Below, piece by piece: positions 55,712 through 64,000 of a stretch of 64,000 nucleotides of DNA. This DNA is from Planococcus beigongshangi (lineage in GTDB: Bacteria; Bacillota; Bacilli; Bacillales_A; Planococcaceae): the NCBI RefSeq assembly GCF_016820495.1, contig NZ_JADHDU010000002.1, positions 248,001 through 312,000 of the forward strand. The letters run 5' to 3'. Within the stretch, counting starts at the first letter, position 1; each line of letters begins with the position of its first letter. Position numbers and translations under genes: made by a program. The notes below the pieces were generated by a model. It saw only the letters and a program-made list of their open reading frames with translations. It was not told the origin of the DNA and ran no database searches.

Positions 55712-56818
55712 TACCAGTTTAAACGGTTCCGTATCCACTTCAGATGGCAGGAATTCACATTGCCAGTCCGTATTTTTTGCCAGATGATTTGCGACGCCGC
55801 GGATCATCACTTTTTCCACATGATGGCCCGGGTCGATAAGATTCAAGCCGATTGCCTCTGCATCCTGGGCAGTATGGAAATACATATCTCCCGTTACATA
55901 CACATCAGCTCCAGACCGCTTGGCCTGATGGATATATTTATTGCCGTCACCGCCAAGTACAGCCACTTTTTTCACTTTGGCATCCTCATCACCGACGATC
56001 CGTACAAACGGGACGTGTAATTTATCCTTCACCGATTCGGCAAAACTCCGCAGGCTCATCTCTTCCTCGAGTGTCCCTACGCGCCCCAGGCCCATAGGCA
56101 TTTCCTTATTCTCCAACGTGAATACGTCATAGGCCACTTCCTCATAGGGATGTGCAGCAATCATCGCACGGATGACCCGGTATTTATCCCATTTTCTGAC
56201 GACCACTTCAATTTTCGACTCTTCCGTCTTTTCCATTTTACCGGCTTCTCCGATATACGGATCTGCCTCAGCGGTAGGACGGAAGCGTCCAGTGCCCGAT
56301 AAGGTGTAACTGCAATGCTCGTAATCGCCGATTGCGCCAGCCCCCGCTTTACCAAGCGCCTCACGCACCTGATCCTCGTGGCTTTCGGGTACAAAAACGG
56401 CGATTTTCACCAATTCTGCTTCATAGGTCTGTACGAGCACTTTCGTATTTTGAAGGCCTAAAGCCTGTGCCAGCAGATCATTGACTCCGCCTTCCGCCAC
56501 ATCCAGATTCGTATGGGCAGCGTACACCGCTATATCGTGTTTGATCAGTTTTTCCATCAGCCGGCCCTGCGGCAGATCGGTCTGAAGGTTTTTCATCGGA
56601 CGGAAAATCGGCGGATGATGCGCAATGATCAGCTCAGCCTTTTTCGCGATCGCTTCGTCCACAACCGCCTCATTAACATCAAGCGTCACCAGAACCCGTT
56701 CAACTTTCTTATTCAGCGTTCCAACATGGAGGCCGATCGGATCGCCTTCCATGGCAAGATATTTAGGGGACCATTTTTCGAATTCCTCGATGATTTGATG
56801 GCCATTAGGAATTTTCAC
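55709..56818 (-). CDS. yqfO: NIF3/DUF34 family metal-binding protein (YqfO)
   Basis: A 369-residue NIF3-like protein with the family's dinuclear metal motifs, IIAHHPPIF and YAAHTNLDVAEGG at the N-terminal half and DPGHHVEKVMIRG near the C-terminus. A central PII-like insertion (about 125-235; KIAVFVPESHEDQVREALGKAGAG) is typical of the Bacillus form. Biochemical role is not settled (GTP cyclohydrolase I type 2 is a frequent automatic name). It overlaps trmK by 14 bp. Confidence 0.9.
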   Translation of the reverse strand: MKIPNGHQIIEEFEKWSPKYLAMEGDPIGLHVGTLNKKVERVLVTLDVNEAVVDEAIAKKAELIIAHHPPIFRPMKNLQTDLPQGRLMEKLIKHDIAVYAAHTNLDVAEGGVNDLLAQALGLQNTKVLVQTYEAELVKIAVFVPESHEDQVREALGKAGAGAIGDYEHCSYTLSGTGRFRPTAEADPYIGEAGKMEKTEESKIEVVVRKWDKYRVIRAMIAAHPYEEVAYDVFTLENKEMPMGLGRVGTLEEEMSLRSFAESVKDKLHVPFVRIVGDEDAKVKKVAVLGGDGNKYIHQAKRSGADVYVTGDMYFHTAQDAEAIGLNLIDPGHHVEKVMIRGVANHLAKNTDWQCEFLPSEVDTEPFKLV

Positions 56819-57518
56819 CGTGCAGCACCTCTTCTGTCATCCGTATTTTTTCAACAAGTTCCTGCTTTTTCTCCAGGATTTCAATGGTCTGTTCAGTCGA
56901 TTCCATGGATAGCAGGATCCGTTTCCATTGTGCACTTTCCCGTTCCCACTTTTCCATAAACACAGGGGATTTTTCTTTCATCAGCCAAGGACCCATCAAC
57001 AATTCCTGCTGTGAATAGGATACGGGGACACCCGGGCGTTCCAGCACAAGAATTTCATAGATTTTATCATTTTCTTTCAGGATTTCTTCTGCGGCAATTG
57101 CCCAGCCGTTTTCCAATGCCCAAAACCTGATCGCTTTTGAATGGACATTCGGCTGCAGGATCAGACGCTCGACACCCGCGAGTTTCTCTTTACCGTCCTC
57201 AAGGATCGAGGCGATCAACGGTCCGCCCATCCCGGCGATTGTGACTGTGGTGATTCCGTCCGTTTCTTCGATCGCCGCAAGCCCATTTGCCAGTCTGACT
57301 TCAATTACATCGCTCAAGCCTTCCTGACGGACTTGTTTTACTGCCGACTCATATGGCCCTTTGACCACTTCACCCGCAATCCCTTTAGTGATATGGCCAT
57401 TCAATGCCAAATAACACGGCAGATATGCGTGGTCACTGCCGATATCCGCCAGAACTGCCTGTCTGGGTACATGTGAAGCGACACGTTTCAGCCTTTCTGA
57501 TAATTGTTGTGCATTCAT
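56805..57518 (-). CDS. trmK: tRNA (adenine(22)-N1)-methyltransferase TrmK
   Basis: SAM-dependent enzyme that makes m1A22 in tRNA. 237 residues: SAM motif ADIGSDHAYLPCYL, GIAGEVVKGPYE, TIAGMGGPLIASIL catalytic region, and a C-terminal helical domain. It partners yqfO as in B. subtilis yqfN-yqfO. Start ATG has TTGGAGGATAATGG upstream. Confidence 0.93.
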   Translation of the reverse strand: MNAQQLSERLKRVASHVPRQAVLADIGSDHAYLPCYLALNGHITKGIAGEVVKGPYESAVKQVRQEGLSDVIEVRLANGLAAIEETDGITTVTIAGMGGPLIASILEDGKEKLAGVERLILQPNVHSKAIRFWALENGWAIAAEEILKENDKIYEILVLERPGVPVSYSQQELLMGPWLMKEKSPVFMEKWERESAQWKRILLSMESTEQTIEILEKKQELVEKIRMTEEVLHGENS

Positions 57519-57539
57519 CCATTATCCTCCAATTGTAAG

Positions 57540-57659
57540 AAAAGCGAGAGCGCCCATTAAGCTCTGAAAGGCATAAGGCGAACCAGCGAAGTGGCGTTTT
57601 TGCCGCGCAACTGGGGTGACTTATGACCCGAAGAGCTGGGCCGCTGGAGTCTGGACAGA
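57540..57659 (+). repeat. Interspersed repeat, family 3, copy 2
   Basis: Shares gcataag (57571-57577), cttatgac (57620-57627), gcgaagtggc, and the end tgggccgctggagtctgga with copy 1, in the same order and orientation. It lies between trmK and the cccA terminator. Confidence 0.65.
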
Positions 57660-57718
57660 AATCCGCTCCTTTTACAGCTTTCTCAAACATAAATAGTGTG
57701 TACTTTCTTCATCTGACA

Positions 57719-57756
57719 GAAAAACCCTTAGCTCAAGAAGAACTAAGGGTTTTTTG
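57719..57756 (-). terminator. Terminator after cccA
   Basis: Stem aaaacccttag / ctaagggtttt with T-run on the minus strand. Confidence 0.85.
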
Positions 57757-57759
57757 CTA

Positions 57760-58158
57760 TTATTCTCCGAGTGACAATACCCACTCAGCCATTGCTGGAA
57801 TGTTATCAGCTTCAACCAGGCCACCTGGCATAGAACCTGCACCCTCTGCAATAATTTGTTCAATTTCTTCCTGTGACATGGCAGTTTCTACTAATGAAGG
57901 TCCGATTCCGCCTTCAAAGTTTCCACCGTGGCATGAAATACAGCTGTCCTGTGCTTTAGCTTCAGGGTCAAAAGCTCCTGCATCCGCAGATTCTTCGCCT
58001 GTGCCTTCACCAGTTGCTGCACCTTCCCCATTTTCTTCAGCTGCGTGCTCTTCAGCGATTTCCGCTTCGTTGCTGACGCCTTCCAAAGACATGAAGAAAA
58101 TCAATCCGATACCGAAAGCCATGATTAAGATATAAGGTACAATTGCATTTTTTTGCAT
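57760..58158 (-). CDS. cccA: Membrane-anchored cytochrome c-550
   Basis: Small electron carrier on the outer face of the membrane, 132 residues. One N-terminal membrane anchor (about 7-24), a long acidic linker (about 30-68) and a haem domain with CISCH (C73, C76, H77) and probable axial Met at GSMPGG (Met110). Same relative place as B. subtilis cccA, between sigA and trmK. Confidence 0.93.
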   Translation of the reverse strand: MQKNAIVPYILIMAFGIGLIFFMSLEGVSNEAEIAEEHAAEENGEGAATGEGTGEESADAGAFDPEAKAQDSCISCHGGNFEGGIGPSLVETAMSQEEIEQIIAEGAGSMPGGLVEADNIPAMAEWVLSLGE

Positions 58159-58187
58159 CCGTTACCCCTCCCTCTACAAGTTGTGCA

Positions 58188-58208
58188 AATGATAGTGTTC
58201 GTATCATT
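58188..58208. promoter_or_regulatory. Perfect inverted repeat upstream of cccA
   Basis: aatgata-gtgttcg-tatcatt, 7-bp arms and 7-bp spacer, about 30-50 bp before the cccA start codon. A candidate operator; it does not fit a cre or Fur consensus well. Confidence 0.35.
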
Positions 58209-58285
58209 CATAATTGTACTGTATTCTGCTGCAAACTGAAAGGAATATCAGATAATTTTTGACTCTTTGTGACAAATTCGGTAAT

Positions 58286-59425
58286 TTAACAACCGATTTG
58301 GCGGGCGATGACCATGCGCTGCACTTCGGAAGTCCCTTCTCCGATTTCAAGCAGTTTGGCATCGCGCATATAACGCTCAACTTCATACTCTTTCATATAG
58401 CCATAGCCGCCGTGGATCTGGATTGCTTCATCTGCGACTTCCATCGAAATTTCTGAAGCGTAGAGTTTCGCCATGGATGCTTCTTTTGTAAATGGTCTTC
58501 CCTGGTCTTTCAACCATGCCGCCTTATAGACCATATTCCGGGCCAATTCGATTTTCATTGCCATATCGGCCAATTTGAATTGGGTGATCTGGAACTCTGA
58601 AAGCGTTTTTCCGAATTGCTTGCGTTCTTTTGAATAGGAAAGCGCACGGTTGAATGCAGCCTGGGCAATCCCCACCGCCATTGCAGCTATCCCGATACGG
58701 CCACCGTCCAGAGTCACCAAAAATTGTTTGAAGCCTTCGCCGCGTTTGCCCAGAAGATTTTCTTTCGGCACACGGACATTTTCCAAAACGAGTTCCGTAG
58801 TATTTGAGGCATTCAAGCCCATTTTTTCATAATTATCAATGATCGTGAATCCTTCTGCATCAGTCGGAACGATGATGGCACTGATTTCCTTCTTGCCGTC
58901 GTTCATCCCTGTGATCGCTGTGATCGCCAGGTGTTTTGCATGGCTGGCATTCGTGATATAGACTTTTGATCCGTTGATGACCCAATCATCGCCGTCTTCA
59001 ATTGCGCGCGTTTCAGTGCCGCCTGCGTCGGAACCGGCATTCGGTTCAGTCAGCCCGAACGCACCAAAAGATTCGCCGGTACAAATCGGAGCAAGATATT
59101 TCTCTTTCTGTTCTTCTGTACCAAATAGGTTGAGCGGAGCCCCTCCCAACGAAATATGTGCTGAATATGTGATCCCTGTCGATGCACAGGCACGGCTCAA
59201 CTCTTCAGTAACAATCGCAAAGCTGGTCGTATCGGCGCCTGCACCGCCGTATTTCTCATCAAACGGCAATCCCATCATCCCCATGCCGGATAGCTGTTTG
59301 AAGATTTCTGTTGGAAATTCCTTGCTGCGGTCCCGGTCAATTGCGCCCGGTGCAACCACCTTATCTGCAAATTCCTTGATCGTCTTTTTGATCATTTGGT
59401 GTTCTTGTGTCAAATCGAAATTCAT
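58286..59425 (-). CDS. Acyl-CoA dehydrogenase (short/medium-chain type)
   Basis: FAD enzyme for alpha,beta-dehydrogenation of acyl-CoA; donates to electron-transfer flavoprotein. 379 residues with AFGLTEPNAGSDAGG, the FAD-binding region, GGRIGIAAMAVGIAQAAF, RKQFGKTLSEFQ and IHGGYGYMKEYEVERYMRDAK. The catalytic Glu is in GEGTSEVQR (Glu363), the position used by butyryl- and medium-chain enzymes, not isovaleryl. Not in this place in B. subtilis; cccA follows 127 bp away without an obvious terminator. Confidence 0.92.
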   Translation of the reverse strand: MNFDLTQEHQMIKKTIKEFADKVVAPGAIDRDRSKEFPTEIFKQLSGMGMMGLPFDEKYGGAGADTTSFAIVTEELSRACASTGITYSAHISLGGAPLNLFGTEEQKEKYLAPICTGESFGAFGLTEPNAGSDAGGTETRAIEDGDDWVINGSKVYITNASHAKHLAITAITGMNDGKKEISAIIVPTDAEGFTIIDNYEKMGLNASNTTELVLENVRVPKENLLGKRGEGFKQFLVTLDGGRIGIAAMAVGIAQAAFNRALSYSKERKQFGKTLSEFQITQFKLADMAMKIELARNMVYKAAWLKDQGRPFTKEASMAKLYASEISMEVADEAIQIHGGYGYMKEYEVERYMRDAKLLEIGEGTSEVQRMVIARQIGC

Positions 59426-59559
59426 CTGTGTACATCCCCTTTTGTATGAATACGCTTACAATATTCATTATATAGTTAAAATTCAATCAAACTCAATAGA
59501 TAAGGTGAAAATGATTTTTCTTCAACTGCTAAAACGTATAGATTGAATGTCAGTATTAA

Positions 59560-59780
59560 CCTTCATGTACCGCTTGGGCGCTTTAGACCAGCTTCCCACA
59601 ATAAGCCGAGAAGAGCACTCGTCTTATTGCTCCAGCCAGTCCTGAGCCGCACCTTTGCTTAGGTCCACTTCTGGAATGAAGTGAAGCAGTAAAGACACTC
59701 TACAGTTTCAGCGTAGCATTGAGCACCCACTCGGACGAAGGTCCGAATTTGTTTCTGGAAACCACTTCAGCAAAAGAAGG
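59560..59780. other. Gene-free segment with hairpins, probably repeat-derived
   Basis: Contains caataag...cttattg and cggac-gaag-gtccg hairpins and gtccacttctgg, whose complement occurs in the repeat at 31892-32101. No credible gene on either strand. Confidence 0.4.
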
Positions 59781-59785
59781 GTTGC

Positions 59786-59982
59786 TAAGATATGGAGCAA
59801 AACAGCGCAGACTCCGGCGGCTTAGCGACACGACCGATACACCGCAGGGAAGGCTTGGCCGAACTTCATTCGGCCAAACCTTTGCGACGAAGCGCAGAGC
59901 GCTGGTGGAGCATCGGTTTTTGCGGCGACGAGGAGGATTGGGCGGGAGCCCGCTGGAAAGCTAGCTGTTTTGCGCAATATCG
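59786..59982. repeat. Interspersed repeat, complete family-1 copy
   Basis: Left end is identical over 22 bases to that of the copy at 51946; right end gctgttttgcgcaatatcg differs by one base. Internal hairpin ttggccgaa...ttcggccaa precedes the core tttgcgacgaagc...ggagca (59881-59912). Middle sequence differs from the other copy. Confidence 0.75.
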
Positions 59983-60042
59983 ACTTCTATAGAGTATTTA
60001 GTTCAACTTTATTCAAAATCCATTAAACATTCCCGGAATAAT

Positions 60043-60075
60043 AAAAACCGTTCCTCATAATTTAATGAGAAACGG
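60043..60075 (-). terminator. Terminator after sigA
   Basis: Stem ccgttcctcat / atgagaaacgg (one bulge) followed by T-run on the minus strand. Confidence 0.75.
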
Positions 60076-60081
60076 CAGGGT

Positions 60082-61236
60082 TTATTCTAAAAAGTCTTTC
60101 AGGCGTTTGCTTCTTGAAGGGTGGCGAAGCTTGCGAAGCGCCTTGGCTTCGATCTGACGGATCCGCTCACGCGTTACGCCGAATACTTTACCTACTTCTT
60201 CAAGTGTGCGCGTACGGCCATCATCAAGGCCGAAACGCAGACGGAGTACATTTTCTTCCCGGTCAGTCAGTGTATCCAGGACATCTTCAAGCTGCTCTTT
60301 CAATAACTCATAAGCTGCATGGTCCGACGGCGATTGTGCATCCGAATCTTCGATGAAATCTCCAAGATGCGAATCATCTTCTTCCCCGATCGGTGTTTCA
60401 AGTGACACAGGTTCCTGGGCTATCTTCAGGATTTCACGCACTTTTTCAGGCAGAAGATCCATTTCTTCCCCGATTTCTTCCGGTGACGGTTCACGGCCCA
60501 GATCCTGCAGCAACTGACGTTGTACACGGATCAATTTATTGATGGTTTCAACCATATGGACCGGAATACGGATAGTACGGGCCTGGTCAGCGATCGCGCG
60601 AGTGATCGCCTGGCGGATCCACCACGTGGCATAGGTACTGAATTTAAAGCCTTTCGAGTAGTCGAATTTCTCAACCGCTTTGATCAGGCCCATATTTCCT
60701 TCCTGGATCAGATCAAGGAACAGCATGCCGCGTCCGACATAACGCTTGGCGATACTTACAACCAAACGGAGATTGGCTTCAGCCAGACGTTTCTTCGCTT
60801 CTTCGTCGCCCTGTTCGATCAGTTTTGCAAGACGGACTTCTTCTTCCGCCTTCAACAGGTCCACACGTCCGATTTCCTTCAGATACATGCGGACCGGATC
60901 GTTGATTTTGACGCCCGGCGGCACACTTAAGTCATTCAGATCGAACTTTTCTTCTGTCGGCTTCATCAAACGATCCAGATGTTCTTCATCATCTGACTTA
61001 CGTTCCAACTCGATGCCATGGCCTTCAAGCTGGTCGATAAACTCTTCCACTTGATCGGATTCCATTTCGAAAATCGCCAATTTATCTGCAATCTGTTCAT
61101 AATTCAGTTCGCCACTCTTTTTACCAGTTTCAATTAATTGCTTTTTCGCTTCCTCGACACTCACTTCTACACTCTCGGTAGTCAGTGGTACATTGGTTGC
61201 TTCAACTTCATTTTGGCGTTCAGACTTTTCAGCCAT
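60082..61236 (-). CDS. sigA: RNA polymerase primary sigma factor SigA
   Basis: Housekeeping sigma-70, 384 residues. Region 1.1 is short and acidic; region 1.2 [16 protein letters not shown], region 2 [39 protein letters not shown], region 3 [29 protein letters not shown], region 4 with [28 protein letters not shown]. 31 bp after dnaG as in the classic macromolecular synthesis operon. Confidence 0.98.
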   Translation of the reverse strand: MAEKSERQNEVEATNVPLTTESVEVSVEEAKKQLIETGKKSGELNYEQIADKLAIFEMESDQVEEFIDQLEGHGIELERKSDDEEHLDRLMKPTEEKFDLNDLSVPPGVKINDPVRMYLKEIGRVDLLKAEEEVRLAKLIEQGDEEAKKRLAEANLRLVVSIAKRYVGRGMLFLDLIQEGNMGLIKAVEKFDYSKGFKFSTYATWWIRQAITRAIADQARTIRIPVHMVETINKLIRVQRQLLQDLGREPSPEEIGEEMDLLPEKVREILKIAQEPVSLETPIGEEDDSHLGDFIEDSDAQSPSDHAAYELLKEQLEDVLDTLTDREENVLRLRFGLDDGRTRTLEEVGKVFGVTRERIRQIEAKALRKLRHPSRSKRLKDFLE

Positions 61237-61267
61237 TTGACTTCCTCCTTTAAAAACCGGGATTAAA

Positions 61268-63061
61268 CTATAGCGACTTTCTTAAAGCAATCACTTCTTG
61301 TGCAAGAAGTAAAGCACGCTGCAAGTCATGCTGTTTTTCCGCTTCTTTAGATTGCTGGATCTTTAACAGGATTTCCTGTTCAATCCGGTTCTTTTCCAAA
61401 TGTTTCAGACAATCGGATATTTCTTCTTCCGGGTGATCCGGGTCACGTTCTGACAGGGCGGTTTCCATTACCAGCTTCCGAAGCTCGGGATCCTGGAGTG
61501 TTTCCAGGAATTTGTGGAAATCCGCTTTATTCCATTCTTCATAAAATCCGAGCAATTGCACGTATATTGCCTGGAACTCTTCACTGATGAAAGGAATTCC
61601 ACCGTTTTGAGCCAGTTTGTCCATGACGGATTCATCTGCCAGGGCATGAGCCAACAGCAGCCTTTCGGCTCGGTGCAATGAAGTGACTTTTTTCGGTTCC
61701 CGTCTAACAGCCTGGACTTCCGGCTCCGGACGGTTTCTTTCAACAGATTTGTTCTCCAGTTTACGGTAATGCTGCAGGATCGCTTCCTGCGATAAACCAG
61801 TTTCATTCGATAATTGCTTAATGTAGAGATCCCGTTCCAATGGGGTAGAACGCCCCGCCAATAATTGGAGGACTTCCTGGATATATTGGAGCAGATCATT
61901 TTCGTATTGAAAATTCTTATGGCGCCGCGCATGCATCATGGCAAAAGCGATAAAAGCATGGGGCTTGCCGATGATCTGCTCCCTGAAAGTTTCACTGCCG
62001 TTTTCCCGGACATAATCATCTGGATCCATTTTCCCCGGCAGAACAGCAACTTCCACTTTGAATTTCTCTTCATTTAATGCAACGGCTGCCCGCTTCGCAG
62101 CCTCCCAGCCCGCATCGTCCCCATCAAAGCAGATGACGACTTCCTGGGCAAAACGTTTCATGATCCGGATATGCTGGGATGTGAGGGAAGTCCCCATCGT
62201 AGCAAGCGCATTATCGACGCCTGCTTTTCCTGCGGCTATCACGTCCATGAACCCTTCAAATAAAACGATTTTCCGGTTTTTTCTGATTGGGCCTCTTGCC
62301 AGGTGGAAATTGTAGAGCACCTGGCTTTTCTGGAAAATCGGCGATTCAGGACTGTTCATGTATTTTGCTTCCTGTTTCGTGTTTTCCATGATCCGGCCGG
62401 AGAAGGCTATCACTTTGCCGCTTTCGTTCATGATCGGAAACATGATCCGGCCACGGAACCTGTCAAAATAGCCATCCCTCTGCTCCCTTGCAATAGCAAG
62501 GCCGCTTGATTCCAGTTCTTCTTCGGTATAACCTTTTTTCTGCAATGCAGAAGACATATAATTCCATTCCGGCAAAGACCAGCCGATCCGATATTTCTCG
62601 ATGACCTCGCGGGTGAAACCGCGATTTTCGAGATAATCGAGCGCTGCCTGCCCTTCTTCTGTATTCAACAGAATATGGTGATACATATCAGCAGCGAATT
62701 CATGCATATCCACAAGCCGGTTATCGGCTTTCGACGGTGCCGGAGCCCCGTCTGCAGGTGCACTGATTTCAACTTCAACACCGGTGCGCTGACCTAATTT
62801 TGCTAAAGCTTCCTGAAAAGATACATTCTCGATATCCATTAGGAATGTTATGACATTGCCGCCTGCGCCACAGCCGAAACAATGGAATATCTGTTTATCG
62901 GAAGTAACGGAAAACGACGGGGTGCTTTCACCGTGGAAGGGGCAAAGCCCGAACCAATTGCGCCCTCTTTTCGTCAATTGGACATATTCACCGACAATAT
63001 CGACAATATCCGCAGAAGAGCGGATTTTTTCAATCACTTCTTCTGGTACCCGACTGGACAC
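61268..63061 (-). CDS. dnaG: DNA primase
   Basis: Makes RNA primers for replication. 597 residues from GTG ([26 protein letters not shown]), chosen because GGTGAT is just upstream and length matches Bacillus DnaG; longer frames to 63124 lack a ribosome site. Zinc domain CPFH...CFGCG (about 40-65), TOPRIM domain with [10 protein letters not shown] and [11 protein letters not shown], and a C-terminal helicase-binding domain. Confidence 0.96.
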   Translation of the reverse strand: MSSRVPEEVIEKIRSSADIVDIVGEYVQLTKRGRNWFGLCPFHGESTPSFSVTSDKQIFHCFGCGAGGNVITFLMDIENVSFQEALAKLGQRTGVEVEISAPADGAPAPSKADNRLVDMHEFAADMYHHILLNTEEGQAALDYLENRGFTREVIEKYRIGWSLPEWNYMSSALQKKGYTEEELESSGLAIAREQRDGYFDRFRGRIMFPIMNESGKVIAFSGRIMENTKQEAKYMNSPESPIFQKSQVLYNFHLARGPIRKNRKIVLFEGFMDVIAAGKAGVDNALATMGTSLTSQHIRIMKRFAQEVVICFDGDDAGWEAAKRAAVALNEEKFKVEVAVLPGKMDPDDYVRENGSETFREQIIGKPHAFIAFAMMHARRHKNFQYENDLLQYIQEVLQLLAGRSTPLERDLYIKQLSNETGLSQEAILQHYRKLENKSVERNRPEPEVQAVRREPKKVTSLHRAERLLLAHALADESVMDKLAQNGGIPFISEEFQAIYVQLLGFYEEWNKADFHKFLETLQDPELRKLVMETALSERDPDHPEEEISDCLKHLEKNRIEQEILLKIQQSKEAEKQHDLQRALLLAQEVIALRKSL

Positions 63062-63228
63062 AATTATCACCATCTTTATTTGCTTAACATACTTAATTCG
63101 AGATACAGCGCCAAATTCCTTCATTGTTGAATAAAAAGATGCTGGTTTAAAATATGCCTATCTTAATAGGTTTAGCCACAATTCTTCATTATAAAACTCT
63201 TTCAGAAAAAAATCCACTAACAAAACAG

Positions 63229-63254
63229 AAAAACCGCCTTTACAGGTGGCTTTT
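63229..63254 (-). terminator. Terminator after ppsR
   Basis: Imperfect stem aaagccacct / aggcggttt with T-run on the minus strand. The rest of the 63062-63263 gap is the AT-rich dnaG promoter region; the yqxD and ccpN genes present here in B. subtilis are absent. Confidence 0.65.
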
Positions 63255-63263
63255 CTTCATGGA

Positions 63264-64000
63264 TTATTTCAGTTTGCTCATAATCAGGTTTGCGGTTTCT
63301 TCCACAGCCCTGTTTGTCACATCAATTACTTCACATTGGATTTTAGCGACCACTTTATTGAAATGCTCGATTTCCTCATGGATGCGCTGGATTTTGGCAT
63401 AATTGGCATCGTCATTCAAACCAAGTGCGATCAATCGCTCTTTGCGGATATGATTGAGTTTATCAGGTGAAATGACAAGTCCGAAGCATTTTTCAGGAGC
63501 CACCCTGAACAGTTCATCCGGCGGATCCACTTCCGGCACAAGCGGCACGTTCGCCACTTTCAGCCGTTTGTGGGCCAGATATTGCGATAAGGGCGTCTTC
63601 GACGTCCTTGATATTCCGACAAGCACGATATCCGCCATCAAAATTCCTCTTGGATCCCGTCCATCATCATATTTGACCGCAAATTCGATGGCTTCCACTT
63701 TTTTAAAATAATCATCGTCCAATTTTCTTACCAGCCCGGCTTCTTCAAGCGGTTCGGCATCCAACTCGACTTTCAGCGCATCCAACAAAGGCCCCATCAG
63801 ATCCACTGCCCTGACATTCAATCGAGACGTTTCGGATACGATAAATTCACGCAGCTTATTGGAAACCAATGTGAATACGATGAAAGCCCGCTGTTCTGCT
63901 GCCATATGGATGATATCCCTTACCTGATCAACGGAATCGATATAAGGAAACCGTTTTATTGAAACATTTTGGTCGGGATTCAAATATTGGCTGACTGCCG
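63264..64000 (-). CDS. yqfL: Pyruvate, phosphate dikinase regulatory protein (PpsR/YqfL), 5' end beyond window
   Basis: Bifunctional ADP-dependent kinase/phosphorylase of the DUF299 family that controls pyruvate phosphate dikinase or PEP synthase. The visible 245 or so residues include the P-loop-like [25 protein letters not shown] and EVDPPDELF, complete to the C-terminus. The frame stays open to the window edge ([12 protein letters not shown]), so the true start lies outside. Confidence 0.92.
   Translation of the reverse strand, partial: AVSQYLNPDQNVSIKRFPYIDSVDQVRDIIHMAAEQRAFIVFTLVSNKLREFIVSETSRLNVRAVDLMGPLLDALKVELDAEPLEEAGLVRKLDDDYFKKVEAIEFAVKYDDGRDPRGILMADIVLVGISRTSKTPLSQYLAHKRLKVANVPLVPEVDPPDELFRVAPEKCFGLVISPDKLNHIRKERLIALGLNDDANYAKIQRIHEEIEHFNKVVAKIQCEVIDVTNRAVEETANLIMSKLK

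Noticed and set aside
59719-59992. Two overlapping short open frames upstream of sigA
   Set aside because: Both are made of family-1 repeat sequence; composition (RR, GG, W runs) reflects the repeat, not a protein.
1-64000. Prophage, defence island or transposase genes
   Set aside because: None of the protein-coding frames carries such domains; apart from nrdJ, the AAA ATPase and the acyl-CoA dehydrogenase, the gene order is core Bacillales synteny.

Overview
The window is a chromosomal segment of a low-to-moderate GC Gram-positive bacterium of the order Bacillales. Gene order follows the Bacillus subtilis yqi-yqh-yqg-yqf region almost gene for gene, but sporulation genes normally embedded in that order are missing: nothing lies between spo0A and recN where spoIVB is expected, and nothing between accB and efp where the spoIIIA operon is expected. 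Spo0A itself is intact. With a B12-dependent ribonucleotide reductase and several intergenic repeat families, this suggests a non-sporulating member of the Planococcaceae/Caryophanaceae (Planococcus- or Planomicrobium-like). The genus is an inference; no rRNA is present to confirm it.

Layout. 1-3.3 kb: start of the branched-chain keto-acid cluster (bcd, ptb, bkdR). 3.4-6.8 kb: yqzF, spo0A, recN, argR. 6.9-18.2 kb: housekeeping genes for rRNA methylation, isoprenoids (dxs, ispA), exonuclease VII, folate, NusB, Asp23-family protein, acetyl-CoA carboxylase (accB, accC), EF-P, proline peptidase and aroQ. 18.3-23.1 kb: a more variable stretch with nrdJ, a possible small ORF, a membrane rhodanese lacking the active-site Cys, and an AAA ATPase. 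23.2-27.4 kb: glycine cleavage operon under a tandem glycine riboswitch. 27.5-31.9 kb: aroK and the complete comG pseudopilus operon behind a ComK-type site. 32-36.8 kb: small membrane proteins, a metallo-hydrolase, lipoteichoic acid synthase, yqgQ, yqgN, rpmG. 36.9-47.6 kb: phosphate genes (pstSCAB-phoU behind a PhoP box array, and a Na/Pi transporter with a PhoU domain) with pbpA, sodA, yqgC and a DUF1189 gene. 47.7-57.5 kb: ispG, yqfW, zinc uptake with Zur, nfo, cshB, ispH, the NIF3 gene and trmK. 57.8-64 kb: cytochrome c, acyl-CoA dehydrogenase, sigA, dnaG and the 3' part of ppsR.

Several regulatory circuits can be read directly: four phased PhoP boxes before pstS, tandem NrdR boxes before nrdJ, a Zur box before znuC, an ARG box before argR, a ComK site before comGA, and helically phased TTGCA motifs before ptb and bkdR. 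The last finding pairs with a BkdR protein whose sigma-54 contact loop (normally GAFTGA) reads GAVPGI, so this regulator may not act through sigma-54.

No prophage, transposase, CRISPR array, tRNA or rRNA was found. The three long gene-free stretches (about 31.9-32.2, 51.6-52.2 and 59.5-60.0 kb) are made largely of related interspersed repeats. A second repeat family flanks the NIF3-trmK pair.
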